Assembly: GCF_050947875.1 (NCBI RefSeq)
Contig: NC_134568.1
Location: 193,891,353-193,955,352, forward strand
Reading direction: 5' to 3'
Origin: Dermacentor variabilis
Taxonomy: Eukaryota > Arthropoda > Arachnida > Ixodida > Ixodidae
Length of the DNA stretch: 64,000 nucleotides
The notes under the pieces were generated by a model. That model was not told where the DNA came from, ran no database searches, and worked only from the letters and a program-made list of their open reading frames with translations. A program made the translations under genes and the position numbers. Shown here piece after piece: positions 24,105-35,815 of the stretch; the stretch's first letter is position 1, and the number at the start of each line of letters is the position of its first letter.

Positions 24105-24324
24105 TGGTGGAATAAAAGCCATCTCTAGAACCACGTGTAGAGCTGACTTGGAGCATTGCAGACATCAGAAAAATTCAGATTTTGCGAAAATTTAATGCCA
24201 AAGACGCCACATCCCCGATACGTTTCGGTAGCCGCGGAATGCGCCTTCCGATGGGGCGTTCATTCACCGAGCGAAATACCACCGACCTCATGCGGTTCAC
24301 GTCGCGCAACACAAGCAGATTATC

Positions 24325-24675
24325 AGTGGATGAGTTGATAAGGGTGATGAGGAGTTATGAGGGGTTATATTGGCCTCTTTATGGTTGATAATGATTCGAC
24401 GTGGAGGGATAACGTACTAAACAGCGAGAAGGGCTTATACTGGTTGGATTAATTCTGATAAGGTTATTAAGCACCGATAAGGGTTTAAACGGTCGGATCA
24501 AGTTCAATAAGGTTTATAAGGACCGATAAGAGTCGGTAAGGATCGGATCGATTGCAATAAGGTTTATACCAGCCGATAAGGGTTGATAAGGGTCGTCTAG
24601 TCCGATGTGGTTGATAAGGTCCGATAAGGGTTGATAAGGCTTTATACTGGTCTGATCTAGTTTCACAGCGTTGAT
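24325..24675 (+). repeat. Degenerate tandem repeat rich in GATAAG
   Basis: Short units such as CCGATAAGGGTTGATAAGG and AATAAGGTTTATA recur with drift. Nine exact GATAAG hexamers begin at 24337, 24457, 24476, 24525, 24575, 24585, 24613, 24623 and 24633, all on the + strand. The repetitive open frames here are a by-product of the repeat. Confidence 0.8.
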
Positions 24676-26300
24676 AGTGACACCGAGCTGAGGGGAGATG
24701 AAAAACTGGCACAATGCTTACGCACACTTAGACAACTCCCGGAAGAGTTTCTGCGTGAATTTTTTTCGTTTACAAGTACTCTTTTCCATTAGCTGGTCGC
24801 CTTCACTAAAATAGTGTCCAGGAATATAATTGGCTGGGAAATTCTATTGTGAACAATCGTAACGCAAGAAGTTTTTTGTGGACACGGGTCCGGCTGTTTC
24901 TTTTTTTGCTTTCGGAGCCCATCAGAATGGGGCCACCGAGGCCACGAAATGAATGGATAAGCTTGTACTCAGTAGCAGCACATCGTGGCCGCGGAACCTC
25001 CGGTGCTCGCAGAGGCATAGCGTCTAGTGCCATGGTTTCGTACTACTGAAACCGCTGCATTTTAATGCCAAAAAGAAAGCATCTACTTAACTTTCATATA
25101 TACATACAATACCTCGTCGAGCACTTGATTGATGCTTGTATCCACTATCATCTGTGCAGCACTCCTGAAGTCATCCGATCATTTTGTTGGTCTCCCTGCA
25201 CCCTGCGGGCGCACAACACCACATTGCATTATGTGATATTCGTGAATCACTGTGAAATGGCAGCTACCATTGCTAAATGTACTGGTAAGCTTTTTATTGT
25301 GAACTGATAATGTTGGCGAGAAACTTCTCGCCTCTTATACGCACCACCGAGTGCCCCAAGAAGCCTATTTCGCCGTGAGCAGCTCCAAACGTCTTATTTT
25401 ATCTTCCGGCGGCAGGTATCTGAGTCGGCTGTGCTATTGATTCATGTATATTTCATCAGTGCGCTCTGTAGGCGGACATTCAGTGCAGTAGCGTGGGACC
25501 TCGTAAATAAATCTTGAAAGTGTAAAAAAAAATAATATAAAGTAAAGCGGCCTTCCCTGGTTATACTGTACGATTGGTATCGATTTTCTCTGCACAGTGC
25601 TTCTCTGAAAGAAAAATGGGCCACAGGTAATAAAAAACTGGTATCCTTATTCAACTGCTTGCATGCGTCTTTGCCCTGTCTGAAACGGCGTGGCTATAAT
25701 AATATTGGTTGCGATCATCTGTTATATATACCATCTACTTTCACAAAAACGCAGGGAGACGTACGCTGAAGGTAACCGAATTCCCAGCGAATCCGCTTGA
25801 GCAAATAGGAATTTCTTTGCGCACCTAAGCGCCTGTTGCTTTCTTTGCCTCATGCGCATAATTTTCGCCTTGACTTGAAGCCCACTTTAGCTTCACTACA
25901 AAGGTTATTCAGATTATGGCGTTTCATTTTCCGGCTCGTGTTGTTATTGTTATCTGAGTTACCCGATGCAAAGCGAACATTTTATACAGCAAAAAAAAAA
26001 AAAGCAGCCGTTTAACATTTAAATGGGGAGAGATACAACAGTTGCGACGCTGCCACCAATTCGATCGCAGTCTCACCAGGACTCATATCAATACGAAGTA
26101 AGCGCTGTGAATCAATTTTGCAGTAGGATATCCTCAATTTCTGCGCATATATTTGCTCCATTGGTACTGGAAAGCGGCAACGAAGACGACCGTTATGTGC
26201 GTATCGCCTGTTTGTTCAGCATAAGAGACACGTTTCCGTCGAAGCATTACCCGTCAGCCTTTGGTGTTAGGAAATGCCCTCGAGTGCATAGCGAACTGCA
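24676..26300. other. Intron, nothing recognised
   Basis: AT-rich, with an A run at 25991-26003. No supportable gene. Confidence 0.4.
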
Positions 26301-26486
26301 GTGTTAGAATCGATACAGGGCAAAAACCGATCTTCGCGAATTAAGCCACCATTTCTCGTACAAAAATTTTTCCCTCATTCCGAGGAGCTGTAGTAAGTTC
26401 TAGGAAACCCGAAGCCGAATTAAGAAACCTTTTCGTTCGTAAATGCTGTCCGTAATTCGCCGGATGCCTTCGCTAATAGTTAGGGG
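26301..26486 (+). repeat. Dispersed repeat fragment shared with 47.9 kb
   Basis: AAACCTTTTCGTTCGTA followed by a variant of TGCCTTCGCTAAT (26425-26480) recurs at 47882-47940. Class unknown. Confidence 0.4.
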
Positions 26487-26890
26487 CGTGCGAATATTAT
26501 TTTTTGAGATTTAGTCGAATACGAATTGAACTGTGCCAGAAGCGAATCGAATCAAAGCGAATATTGAATATGTTTCGAATAGTTTTCGAATAATGAACAG
26601 CGGTTTTGACCATTAGTATAAAGCAATGTTCACACCTCCGGGTATTGATATCTTTAGCAGGTTTCTATCATTACATTGCACGTTATGAAGCCTTGCTTAT
26701 TAAAACCTAAACTGAGCATAAGGTACACTATGTAGACTCTTCGCATACTCAAGAAGGACTTCCCTGGAAGTGGGAATGATCACGGTTTAGTCTGGTTCTC
26801 TGAGCGAGGTGACCTGCTCCGTTGCGCAACTTCTGATATTTTATGCCTACTATAGCTGCGGGTATGAAATTTATCATACTTTAGCACCAA
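26487..26890. repeat. Family D (TTCGAAT-rich) repeat, copy 1, truncated
   Basis: Starts AGGGGCGTGCGAATATTATT and is rich in CGAATCGAAT and TTTCGAATA words. The interior, with GATCACGGTTTAGTC and CTGCTCCGTTGCGCAACTTC, matches the interior of the copy at 39214-39745. Confidence 0.55.
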
Positions 26891-27767
26891 TATAGTAAAG
26901 TTTCGTTCGTTCTCTGTTGTCCTCGCTTCTCAGTTGGAACTTGAAGCTTCTCGGACGATGATCGGCAGTTGTTGATCAAATGCAGACAGGAAGCGATGGA
27001 GATCAGATGTACAAGAAATATTTATAGTTAAACATTTCTATATACATGGCACGTAAAACAAATACATTGCAAACTTGAACAATTGAGAAACAAAGTCTCA
27101 CTCCTCGACTGTCTCAATGACTGTTAGAGCCCAAACTCGTTTTAACGTACCTAGTATGGAGGCTCACTTATCTATCAGCAATTCTGATCTCAGCCAAGAC
27201 TAACGTACATGGTACGGAGCCTCACTGATCTATCAGTAATCCTGATTTCAGCCAAGTCTGAGGGACAGTATGTCGTCCCGATTTTTATAGCCCAAATATA
27301 CAAAGAAAACAAGGCGGTAGGGTCGTTGGCCCGTCCCACAAGTTCAGCTGCCAGTCAGAGTCAACCGTTTGTTAAGCCACAACCCAAGGGGTTGGGCTTA
27401 CTCTTAAAAATGAACATATTGGAAAACAAAGCTCTTTTCCTTCTTCCCTAAAACTCCGTTGCCCTCTCATTTCTACGTAGTCAGTGACGGCCTCAGAAAA
27501 ACACGCCAGGTTCGTACAAGTTAATTGTTGCTAGGCCGCCTCAAAGCCCGATGGCGTCTCTAGGCCGCAAACGTCTCGGAAGTAGGGGCATCGACACCTC
27601 GTACTGCAGCTGCACTCAAGGTTTGTCCGCGTGGGAGACTGATGACTGTCCTTGTCCTTCAAACTTATTGTCTACAAGACAAAGTTCTCCGAGTGCGTGT
27701 TTACAAGACGCCGCCGTCCGAATGCACTCCTCACGTGCGCACCGCATCTCTACAGCGTACACTCTAA
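26891..27767. other. Intron with one 58-bp tandem duplication
   Basis: 27143-27200 and 27201-27258 are diverged direct copies, each with TAACGTAC, GGAG.CTCACT, ATCTATCAG and CAGCCAAG. No gene supported. The frame at 27209-27451 has no domain. Confidence 0.5.
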
Positions 27768-27905
27768 GGGCCGATTTACGCTCAAACCGCCCATCGCCGC
27801 ACGCCGCACCGCATGCATGCGGTTCGTGAAAAACGGGCGGTCGTCGCGATCGGTCACAAAATTGCATTTACGCTGAGTCCGCATGATGCGGTGCGGTTCG
27901 CATGC
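27768..27905 (+). repeat. GC-rich inverted repeat, left arm (partner near 46.1 kb)
   Basis: GGGCCGATTTACGCTCAAAC, CGCCCAT and GCCGCACGCCGCACCGCA (27768-27818) are the inverse of 46084-46145. After the arm, a TTTACGCT and several GCGGTTCG/GCATGCG words form subterminal repeats. Confidence 0.7.
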
Positions 27906-28450
27906 GCCCTCTGGTTGTCCAAATAGGTAACCAGCAACTGGCAACATGCATCAGCGAGTTGGCAGCCTCGTGTGCTGGCGACCAGCAATATTTCGCATCG
28001 TGCCTGGATATTATTATTACGTTTGCTGTATTATTAGTTATTTTTTATTAGTTAGCTCTAGCGGTTCGAATGCGCCTGCATCCGCACTTCAGTTTGGGGA
28101 CGCGACGTCTGTTGAAAGCTGGTAAACATTCGGCAGTGCGCAGAGCAACACTGTTCGAAGTCGGCAACTATCGCCAACAGCAGACGACACTGTCATATTT
28201 TTGTCGATGTAGGTTGAAGCTTCCGCGTCATGGTGAAAACGCGACTCTTGCACTGTCATGTTCTGTGCTGCATGTGTGGCATTGACGTGGTGACCCACCT
28301 TTAGAACACTGTGCCGTCGACTCACCTGTGCCGCTTTTTGTATTATTTATTTACTTGCTACCGCATAATGTTGCGACAACATACGTCACTATGTGCTCGG
28401 TTGTGTACGGCGCGATGGCGCACTTTTTGTAGCTGTGCTAGCGAAAGCTT
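27906..28450. other. Intron up to the gypsy element
   Basis: No gene recognised. AGCTT at 28446-28450 is the left target duplication of the next element. Confidence 0.45.
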
Positions 28451-28451
28451 G

Positions 28452-28716
28452 TGTTGTGGAGAAGCGACGCACCATCACTCCTCGGCTGGACGAAGCACCA
28501 GCGCGGAGAAACGGGAAGCGACATTATCCCGAGTCGAGTTCTGAGAATCCTCCGTCGCCCTCAGCGTCTCGGCTACCGGACAGGGACCGAGAGTTTGCCC
28601 CCTCGAACACATGCAGCTCTCGCCTGCGTCTTTTGTGGAAAATAAACGCAGTCTGTTTTCTTCCACCAACCGACGCGCACTCCTTTCACGGATGGGGCCA
28701 GACCCCGTACGTAACA
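28452..28716 (+). repeat. 5' LTR of the gypsy element
   Basis: Starts TGTTGTGGAG, ends CCGTACGTAACA, with AATAAA at about 28641. Shares CTCCTCGGCTGGA, ACAGGGACCGAGAGTTTGCC and CAGTCTGTTTTCT-type stretches with the 3' LTR. Confidence 0.9.
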
Positions 28717-28717
28717 C

Positions 28718-28728
28718 TGGCGATGAGG
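28718..28728 (+). promoter_or_regulatory. Primer-binding site, tRNA-Ser type
   Basis: TGGCGATGAGG one base after the LTR. The complement of the 3' end of eukaryotic tRNA-Ser is TGGCGACGAGG, so there is one mismatch. Confidence 0.75.
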
Positions 28729-28773
28729 CAGGAGTTGCGAAGCAGATATCTATAAGTTTTCGCAGTTAAGGCC

Positions 28774-29584
28774 ATGGCTACAGGACGAATGCACGGCGCT
28801 GTCGAGCCTTTCTCGGCCAAATCATGGGAATCGTGGATCCAGCGCCTCGACTTTTACTTCGTGGCGAGCGACGTCAGCGAAGAAGCGGGCACTTCTCCTC
28901 ACGCTTTGTGCAGCCGACACTTTCGAACACCGTGTGCGCGCTGATAGCGCCGAAGATCCCGGCAGAAGTCAACTTAAATGATTCAGTGACACTTCTTAGG
29001 CGGCACTTCGACACCAGGACATCCGAGCTTTAGAGCCGGTATGCGTTTCAAAGACCCGACCAACGGCCAGAGGAGTCGGTCAGCAGCTACGCTGCGGCCC
29101 TCGGAACCTTGACAGCCGACTGCAACTTCGGAGCGCTGCCTTCGGCTACAATATCGACGACGTCACCTGACACCCAAACGACCGCTTCAGCGGCGAACCC
29201 AACTATGCCGCCCCAAGATGTGATGCTGCGGGACAGGTTCGTCCGCGGCGTCTGGGACGAACATCTTCCGCAGACACTGTTCGCAGAAAAAGCCTTACAT
29301 TTCAATGCGCTGTGGACTTAGCCTTGTCAGCGGAAAGTGCGTCAAGGCATCAGCGAGATATCAAGGGAGTGGCAAACTCGGAGGAAATTAACAGGACGTC
29401 GCAAATCAAGCCAGGAGGCAAGGATACGTCAGCGCGTCATTGCTATCGATGCGACGGCTTGCACGACCCTGAAACATGCAAATTCAAGACAGCCGAGTGC
29501 CGTTTCTGCTCCAAGGAAGGTCACGTCTTGCATGCCTGCATCTCAAAGAAAAAGAAAAACACTGAACCACGCTCCGACAACTAG
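28774..29584 (+). pseudogene. Gypsy gag remnant
   Basis: ATG at 28774 begins MATGRMHGAVEPFSAKSWES, the usual start of this gag class. The frame is then broken by frameshifts and a stop near 29031. Later parts keep the gag signature LRDRFVRGVWDEHLPQTLF. Two zinc knuckles close the protein: CYRCDGLHDPETC and CRFCSKEGHVLHAC (29441-29539). It would have packaged the element RNA into particles in the cytoplasm. Broken, so not functional as read. Confidence 0.8.
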
Positions 29585-29619
29585 CAGCAATGGGCACACA
29601 GTGTCAAGCCACCACCTGT

Positions 29620-30031
29620 CAGCAAATCCTGCTGCAAGCTGCACACAGATAGTGTACGTACACACTGCCCCAAGTTGCTCGTGGATTTGATAGTGGAGGG
29701 AAAGCCAGTCCAGTTTGAGGTGGACACAGGTACAGCATGCTCCCTGATAAGCGAGGACACGAACTACAGAAGGTGGAAGAAAAACACTCCGTGGCTTTCA
29801 TGCGAGCCGCTCGATTTGTGCACATGGTCAGGTAAACAATTACACGTCCTGTGCTCCGCACAAGTTCATGTGATGTTGAGATCAAAGGACTATCTGCTGC
29901 CGTTGTTGGTTATGACGGGCACCTGGTGCAACCTCCTAGGAAGAGATTGGTTTTTGGCACTTCAAATTCAGGTGAAGGGAATCAACCACATTGGAGAGCC
30001 AGCACTAGAAATTACAGAGGTCGTGGTATGA
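29620..30031 (+). pseudogene. Gypsy retropepsin (aspartic protease) remnant
   Basis: The frame 29675-30031 carries the catalytic motif EVDTGTACSLI (Asp codon at 29723) and the later flap-side motif NLLGRDWF, as in retrotransposon retropepsins. It lies between the zinc knuckles and the reverse transcriptase, the expected place. It ends at a stop before the reverse transcriptase, and a frameshift separates it from gag. It would have processed the Gag-Pol polyprotein. Confidence 0.75.
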
Positions 30032-30112
30032 CACCCAGGTGTCTTCAAGGAAGGCATTGGAAGCTATACAGGTCCTTTAGTTCACCTGGAACTCGAAGAC
30101 GGTGCGACAGCA

Positions 30113-30850
30113 ATGTTTTGCAAGGCTCGTCCAATTTCAATGGCGCTGCAGGCACTTATGGAACATAAGCTTGACCATCTACAGCGCCAAGGTATCCTAA
30201 AACCAACGCAGCATACCAAATGGGCAACCCCATTGGTACTTGTTCAGAAGACCGACAGTACACTCAATGTCTGTGGTGACTACAGGAGTACTGTTAATAC
30301 TGTTACTGTTAATGCAGCAGCGAAGAAGGCATCTTACCTGCTACCAACTACAGATGAAGTGTTTGCAAACCTACATGGTGGAACCCTCTTCTCAATGTTG
30401 GATCTTTATCAAGCATATCAACAACTGAAAGTTGATGAGAAAACAGCAGCACTGCTCACAGTGAACACCACAAAACGACTAATCAGGGTGGAATGCCTCC
30501 CGTTCTGAATTTCCACTGCACCAGCTATCTTCCAGTGCCTGAGGGAGACAAAGATACCTGGAATTCCAGGGGTGAGTGTTCCTCTTGACGACATCATTGT
30601 CAACGGGAATAGTGCAATGAGCACGCAGAGCATCTGAATCAGGTTCTGTCGAGACCAACTGAGAAAGGCTTACGCCTCAAGAAAGAAAAGTGCAGGTTTG
30701 GAATTACGTCAGTTTAGTTTCTGAGACATCGAATTGATGGCAATGGTGTTTGCAACACCGAGAAAAAGGTTGAGGCTATACTTCAAGCACCCAAACCATC
30801 TGACAAGACATCCCTAAGGGGTTTTCTGGGCCTTATTTCATTTGACGACT
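30113..30850 (+). pseudogene. Gypsy reverse transcriptase remnant
   Basis: The frame 30113-30508 has the conserved blocks LQRQGILKPTQHTKWATPLV, VCGDYRSTVN and FSMLDLYQAYQQLKVDEKTA, where the Asp in MLDL is the first catalytic Asp of the Ty3/gypsy reverse transcriptase. A stop at 30506 follows. The YxDD block then appears as VPLDDIIV at 30578-30601, with Pro where Tyr or Phe is expected. A further stop is in the region 30710-30720. The enzyme would have copied the element RNA to DNA. The changes make activity unlikely. Confidence 0.85.
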
Positions 30851-30855
30851 GCGTT

Positions 30856-31440
30856 TTGGAGAACAGAGCAATGGTCATGGTGGAATTGTATAGGTTCCTA
30901 GAGAAAAACACACCCTGGAAGTGGAAGAGCAAGCATCAAGCCAATTTCGAGGCACTTAAGGAGATGATTCGTGCATCTACAGTGCTCACTCACTACGACG
31001 GGACGAAGCCCCTTCTTTTGTCTGTGGACGCATCGCCGTGCGGCGTTGATGCCGTCCTCGCTCGGGAAGATGCTATTTGCCGAGAGGCACCCATTGCATT
31101 CAGTTCATGAACACTGGGAAGTGCCGAAAAGAGCTACTTCCAGCTCAACAAAGAAAGTGCAGCAGTAATCTACAGCATCAGTCATTTTCATAAGTACACA
31201 GCTGGCCGGCATGTGACCATAACAGATTGCCAGGCATTGATTGTAATCGTGAGTGAAACAAAGCAAGTATCCCGGGTCTTTTCATCAAGGATTATGCGAT
31301 GGTGCCTTAAACTAGCAACGTACGATTACAAGTTGCTGTACAGGCCTGGCCTACTGCACCAAAATGCGGACACTCTAAGCTGACTTCCACTACCGGCACA
31401 AGATGAACCTTATCCCCCAAGAGACGTGCTCATGTTGGCT
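30856..31440 (+). pseudogene. Gypsy RNase H remnant
   Basis: Includes the tether motif FLEKNTPWKWKSKHQANFEA and then LLLSVDASPCGVDAVLARED, where the Asp in SVDAS is the first RNase H catalytic acid. A stop interrupts at 31108-31110. The downstream part reads EKSYFQLNKESAAVIYSISH and YKLLYRPGLLHQNADTLS, typical of the RNase H end in this family, followed by another stop. It would have removed the RNA template during reverse transcription. Confidence 0.8.
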
Positions 31441-32497
31441 ACCATGCCCAGCTTCGAGCTTTCACCGCGTCAAATAGCACGAATGACTCGAGAGGACTCA
31501 GTTCTGTCCCAAGTGATGGAGGCTGTTTCAAATGCTGAAGTTCATAAACTGCCAAAAGAACAGTTTTCATCGTGCCGGAAACTGGAGACTGAGCTTTCAG
31601 CACAGGAAGGGTGCCTTGTTAGAGGCTTCCGGAGGCGAGAAACTACCTTCTTAAACTCGCACCTGCAAACCACCATATAATTGTGGTCATGAAGGCATGT
31701 GCACGAAGGTACTTTTGTTGGGCAGGCAGGCATAACAGGCCATCCTTCATTTCAGTAGAAGTTGAGAGCTTCCTAAAGAAGAATGGGGTGATCCATGTAA
31801 CAAGCACACCGTACCATCCTACAACAAATGGCCAAGCAGAAAGGATGGCTTTTGAAACAAAACGAGCATTAGCCAAAAACAAGGACGAAACATTCGCGTG
31901 TAGGCTGGCCCACTTTTTCTAAAGCAACACACCACCATCTGCACATCAACGGGTGAAATGCCAGAAGCACTTGTGTTCGGGCGTGAGCTGGATACAGCTC
32001 TCACGTACACTCAGCCCCAAGCAAAAGCGAACAAAATCCATACCAACTGCAACAGGGGCACAAAGTCGAGAGTACTCGCTGTCGGACAAGCAGTTTTCTT
32101 TTGAAACTTTGGAGGGAATCCGATCTGGACAGAGGGAACGGTTTTGGAAAAGCTAGGCCACAGATCGTGGCTCATTAAAGGCCCCCACAGGTTAGTGCGA
32201 TGACAATGTGACCACATCAAGCCTGGTATTTTGAGATACTCCACAGAAGATTCGGCGACACAGAATAAGGGCTGTACGCTAACCACGAGCAGTGTCCCGC
32301 TCCCATTTATGCTTGGGATAAAAGCAGATAACTCCACGTCGTCAGACGCCACTCTCTCAGGAATGCTGGAGCCTTCGCAATCATCGGTGACCAAACCAGA
32401 GATCGGCACTGCCCCTGAGACCGTGCCAAACACAACTGCAGAGTCATGCCCGCAGCGGGAACGACACCCTCCGGATCACTACGGCGACTCCATCTGA
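31426..32497 (+). pseudogene. Gypsy integrase remnant with internal deletion
   Basis: 31426-31680 encodes the linker after RNase H. MKACARRYFCWAGR just after 31686 matches the end of the zinc-binding HHCC domain. Next comes VESFLKKNGVIHVTSTPYHP and TTNGQAERMAFETKRAL (31757-31867), the last third of the catalytic core with its Glu. The part of the core with the two catalytic Asp residues is missing, so there is a deletion at about 31.73 kb. The C-terminal tail ends RHPPDHYGDSI at 32497. It cannot integrate DNA as it stands. Confidence 0.8.
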
Positions 32498-32510
32498 GAA
32501 GGGAGCCAAG
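32496..32510 (+). promoter_or_regulatory. Polypurine tract of the gypsy element
   Basis: GAGAAGGGAGCCAAG directly before the 3' LTR. It is the usual primer for plus-strand synthesis. Confidence 0.8.
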
Positions 32511-32776
32511 TGTAGTGTACAAGCGATGCACCACCACTCCTCGGCTGGATAAGGCACCAGTGCAGACGAAACAGGAAGCCATCCCGCCCCGAGTCGAGTT
32601 CCAAGAATTCTCCATCACCCCCAGTGTCTCGGCCACTAGACAGGGACCGAGAGTTTGCCCCCTCAAACACATGCGGCTCTGATCTGCATCTGTTGTAGAA
32701 AATAAACTCGGTCTGTTTTCTGCCACCAACCAATGCACATCCCTATTACGGATAGGGCCAGACCCTGTACGTAACA
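32511..32776 (+). repeat. 3' LTR of the gypsy element
   Basis: Starts TGTAGTGTAC, ends CTGTACGTAACA, with AATAAA at about 32700. Followed by GCTT, the right target duplication. Confidence 0.9.
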
Positions 32777-35688
32777 GCTTAGAAGAACGCGCATACAGGA
32801 ACACACAGGTATATCTAAGCCAATGAGCAAGGGATCTGTCACAGCAACAGCGTAGCACGCTGAAGCGCCGCAGCATTATCTATTAACATACTCCTATATA
32901 GATGGTTCTATTATCACGGAATACAGCTGTGTTGATTGACAAGTCACTTCGTCACCGAGCACGCATGTGAATCATCAACAGTGGCTTGTTGATTTAGTTG
33001 CACTTTGCTGCTGAGGTCTCTTTAGTAGCTGTCAAGTTAATAGTGAGCCTACAATTACTTAGATGATGTAATATGGCATCGCACTTCTGAACAATGATGT
33101 TACACCAAATGAAAGTACAGGAGCGCACAGAGCTAGCATTTGTTCATTCTATGTTACGTCATTATTTCAAAGTGCACTGCCATGTTAAGTCATGACTAAA
33201 CAACTAGCCATCAGTACGTCTTGAGCAATTGATTACAATTATGACAGACATAAGTGATATGTACATATCACAGTTACTTCTTCAGGCAGAGATGCTTGTC
33301 AGATATGTTTTCAAGAGAAGAATGTTTGCATGAAAACAAATATTAATTCATATTGCTGAAAAGACACCACATATAGGCGTGAATTCACCTAATGTTTACA
33401 TTTCTTGTTGGTGCTAAAAATGTCCCTGCCAATAGAAGTATTGTTATGTCATTCATGCCTTAAGAGATGACAGAGGTTTACAGGGTACACAAGGCAGCAA
33501 TGCCCATGCATAAAGGCCTGGGTGGCCAATCTGCTGCCCCTTCACTATTTATCCATACCTCTATCAGCATTTAAACAGTGTACAGCCTGTGGTCAAAGTG
33601 AATACAGGCATGCTTGCTCTCTCAGCAATGGTGACAATCAAGGATGATTGCCTTGAGACCGTTTGCTTCTGTCAACATCATTTATGCATGCATTCTCTTT
33701 TTATTCTTTTCCCTAGATAAAAAAGAAGCTTGCACAGTCAGTGAGCTATAGCAAAGTAATGTTATTTGATAGCGTTGGGCATGGCCCTAATCTCATTCAT
33801 GTAGTGACAACCTAGCTAGCTAATGCACAACCACATTAAAAAGAAAGAGAAGTGCATAGGCTAACAAACAGGTGCACAGTACGTATACTTCATCTCAAAG
33901 CAAAGCAAGATTATCAAGCGACTATAGAGATCTACATTAAGGGGACGCAAGCATTGAGGCCCCCTAGTACTTCGAGCCTCAACGATTGCATCCCCCTGAT
34001 CTAAAACTCTCTAATAAGCTTTGCAATGAGTGCAGTGATCTTGCATGCGAAATGGTTGATGTAGTAAGTCGTTTTATATTTGCCTTTCTGAATCAGTAAC
34101 AGCTTACACAGGTACACGACAATGAAATGAAATGCTGGCTCGTATGGTGCACAAGACACAAGTAGGGGAGAACATTTGCTATGCCTGCTGTAACACCAAT
34201 TCCAACATGCCGTAGCTTGTAGGCAATGAATGCAGGTTCATTGTTTTGGGGCAACTTGCACCTTCCCCTAATGAAAGAACAGAATGTCTGCATCGTAGAC
34301 ATTAGTTAATTAGCAGCATGTGCGGGGCAGCACAAGAAAGTAAGGGAATGTTTGTTGCCTTTTTTTGTTTTCATAACCAACAGACAGTTTCTTGGGTGGA
34401 GCTTTATGATGAATTCATATTATGTTCTGTGTAAATCTGTAATGTGGGCATGTTCTATTATCCAATCACTTCATAAGTAGCCAAATGAATGCAGGTAGCC
34501 CCATAAACACTGTGAAACGGAACGCAGAAATTTCCAGTTAAGAAGCCATAGTGACTCACACTCTGTGCTGAACATAAAATAGAAAAAATGCGTAGTGGCA
34601 AATCGGGTGCACATTCTCATCTGCCATACAAATCCATATATTACAAGTAATCTTTCACTAATTCTCGTATTGCTTACAGTTGCACAAACCTTACTGCAGC
34701 ATCCTCTGTGGAGTAAAATAATCTTGCCAGTCACAGCTACTCGTTCACTCTATTAACATATATTAGCCCCCAGGCTCTCCTGTATTCCTTCACGCATGCT
34801 ACAATAGCATGGCTGTGCTCAATCACCTATTTCCATTCCACTGAAATGAAGATGGCATATATTTGTTACCAAAATATGCTCTAAAGCATAACTGTTTATC
34901 ATTCTTTAAGCCTCTGAGAAGTAAGGATGGATGTTCAGCCTTGCTGTTGTGGCATTTCATAGGTTTTAACCCACCGTCATATTTCTAAACAAGCAATGAT
35001 GAAATTATATATTCAAACCATACCATCAGTACAACTGAGGTATTGCTTTCCCAGGAAGTCTCACTGCCATCTCCCCAATTTCGTAAATAATTAGACATGT
35101 TGACAACCTCGACATGTTGAAGTTACCTTCACAGCCTGTGTTTTAACACGACAATTAAACCAGATTAACCAAACAGCCCTTACATCATTCTCTTAATCAC
35201 TTGGTATACTAACTAGCACATGGCATTATAGTCATATTATATTCTGTTTGTATGTTTGGTGAATTGCACAAATCATTTTCGTCGCCCTTACAGCCTAGCT
35301 GATGCTGTCTTACTTTATAACAATGAAGCAACAACCTTACTTGGTGCATTGCTGTGAGAACTATAACTAGCTTCACAGTAGCACTGCACATGTACCCTCA
35401 GACCACATCGTAGACATGCCTCTGTACATACTAGAGGCTAGCCACAATCAGCATATTTTGAAATCTAGATGAACAGGGTGCGAATTCATGTGTATCAAAT
35501 AAATGTCTGTTCCATTGAGAGGCTGTGTGTATGCGATATAGTTATCAGTTCACTATACTTATGGCAGAAGAACAGAATACGCAGAACAACAAAATCAAAT
35601 TCTCTCTGAAAAGCTGCTTTTTGCCACTATTATATGCAGCAAAGTAAGACTTCAGAAAGCACAAACATGGCTTAGAACGACAGAAAGC
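32777..35688. other. AT-rich intron, nothing recognised
   Basis: About 2.9 kb of AT-rich, visibly CpG-poor sequence. No supportable gene on either strand. Confidence 0.4.
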
Positions 35689-35815
35689 TGAGCTAGTTGG
35701 TAAGGATACTTTATGCAAAAAAGAGGTGAAGTGTGCAGACAAGAAACAAGAGTAGAGAAGTCCAGTTCTCTACTCTTGTGTCCTGTCTGCATGCCTCACC
35801 TCTTTTTTGCATCAC
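35689..35815. mobile_element. Foldback element 1 with Penelope-like tail end
   Basis: The left arm 35713-35758 and right arm 35766-35811 are inverted copies around a loop of about 7 nt. The left side starts TGAGCTAGTTGGT (35689-35701), one mismatch from the terminal motif TGGGCTAGTTGGT of the Penelope-like remnants. No ORF. Confidence 0.75.

Larger units (their letters stand above)
28451..32776 (+). mobile_element. Ty3/gypsy LTR retrotransposon, complete structure, mutated coding
   Basis: A 4.3-kb element with two LTRs of about 265 nt, a primer-binding site, gag, protease, reverse transcriptase, RNase H, an integrase remnant and a polypurine tract, in the canonical Ty3/gypsy order. GCTT (or AGCTT, depending on the boundary) is duplicated on both sides. 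The LTRs differ at roughly one site in six by eye, so it is an old insertion. All coding parts have frameshifts or stops. A gag zinc knuckle of type CX2CX3HX4C, followed by a second knuckle, together with the short C-terminal RPPD.YGDSI-type ending, suggest the lineage near Mag or K02A2.6-like elements. That placement is from general knowledge. Confidence 0.9.

Noticed and set aside
27551..27829. 92-codon open frame at the left inverted arm
   Set aside because: It runs into the GC-rich inverted repeat, and its mirror frame on the other strand is equally open.
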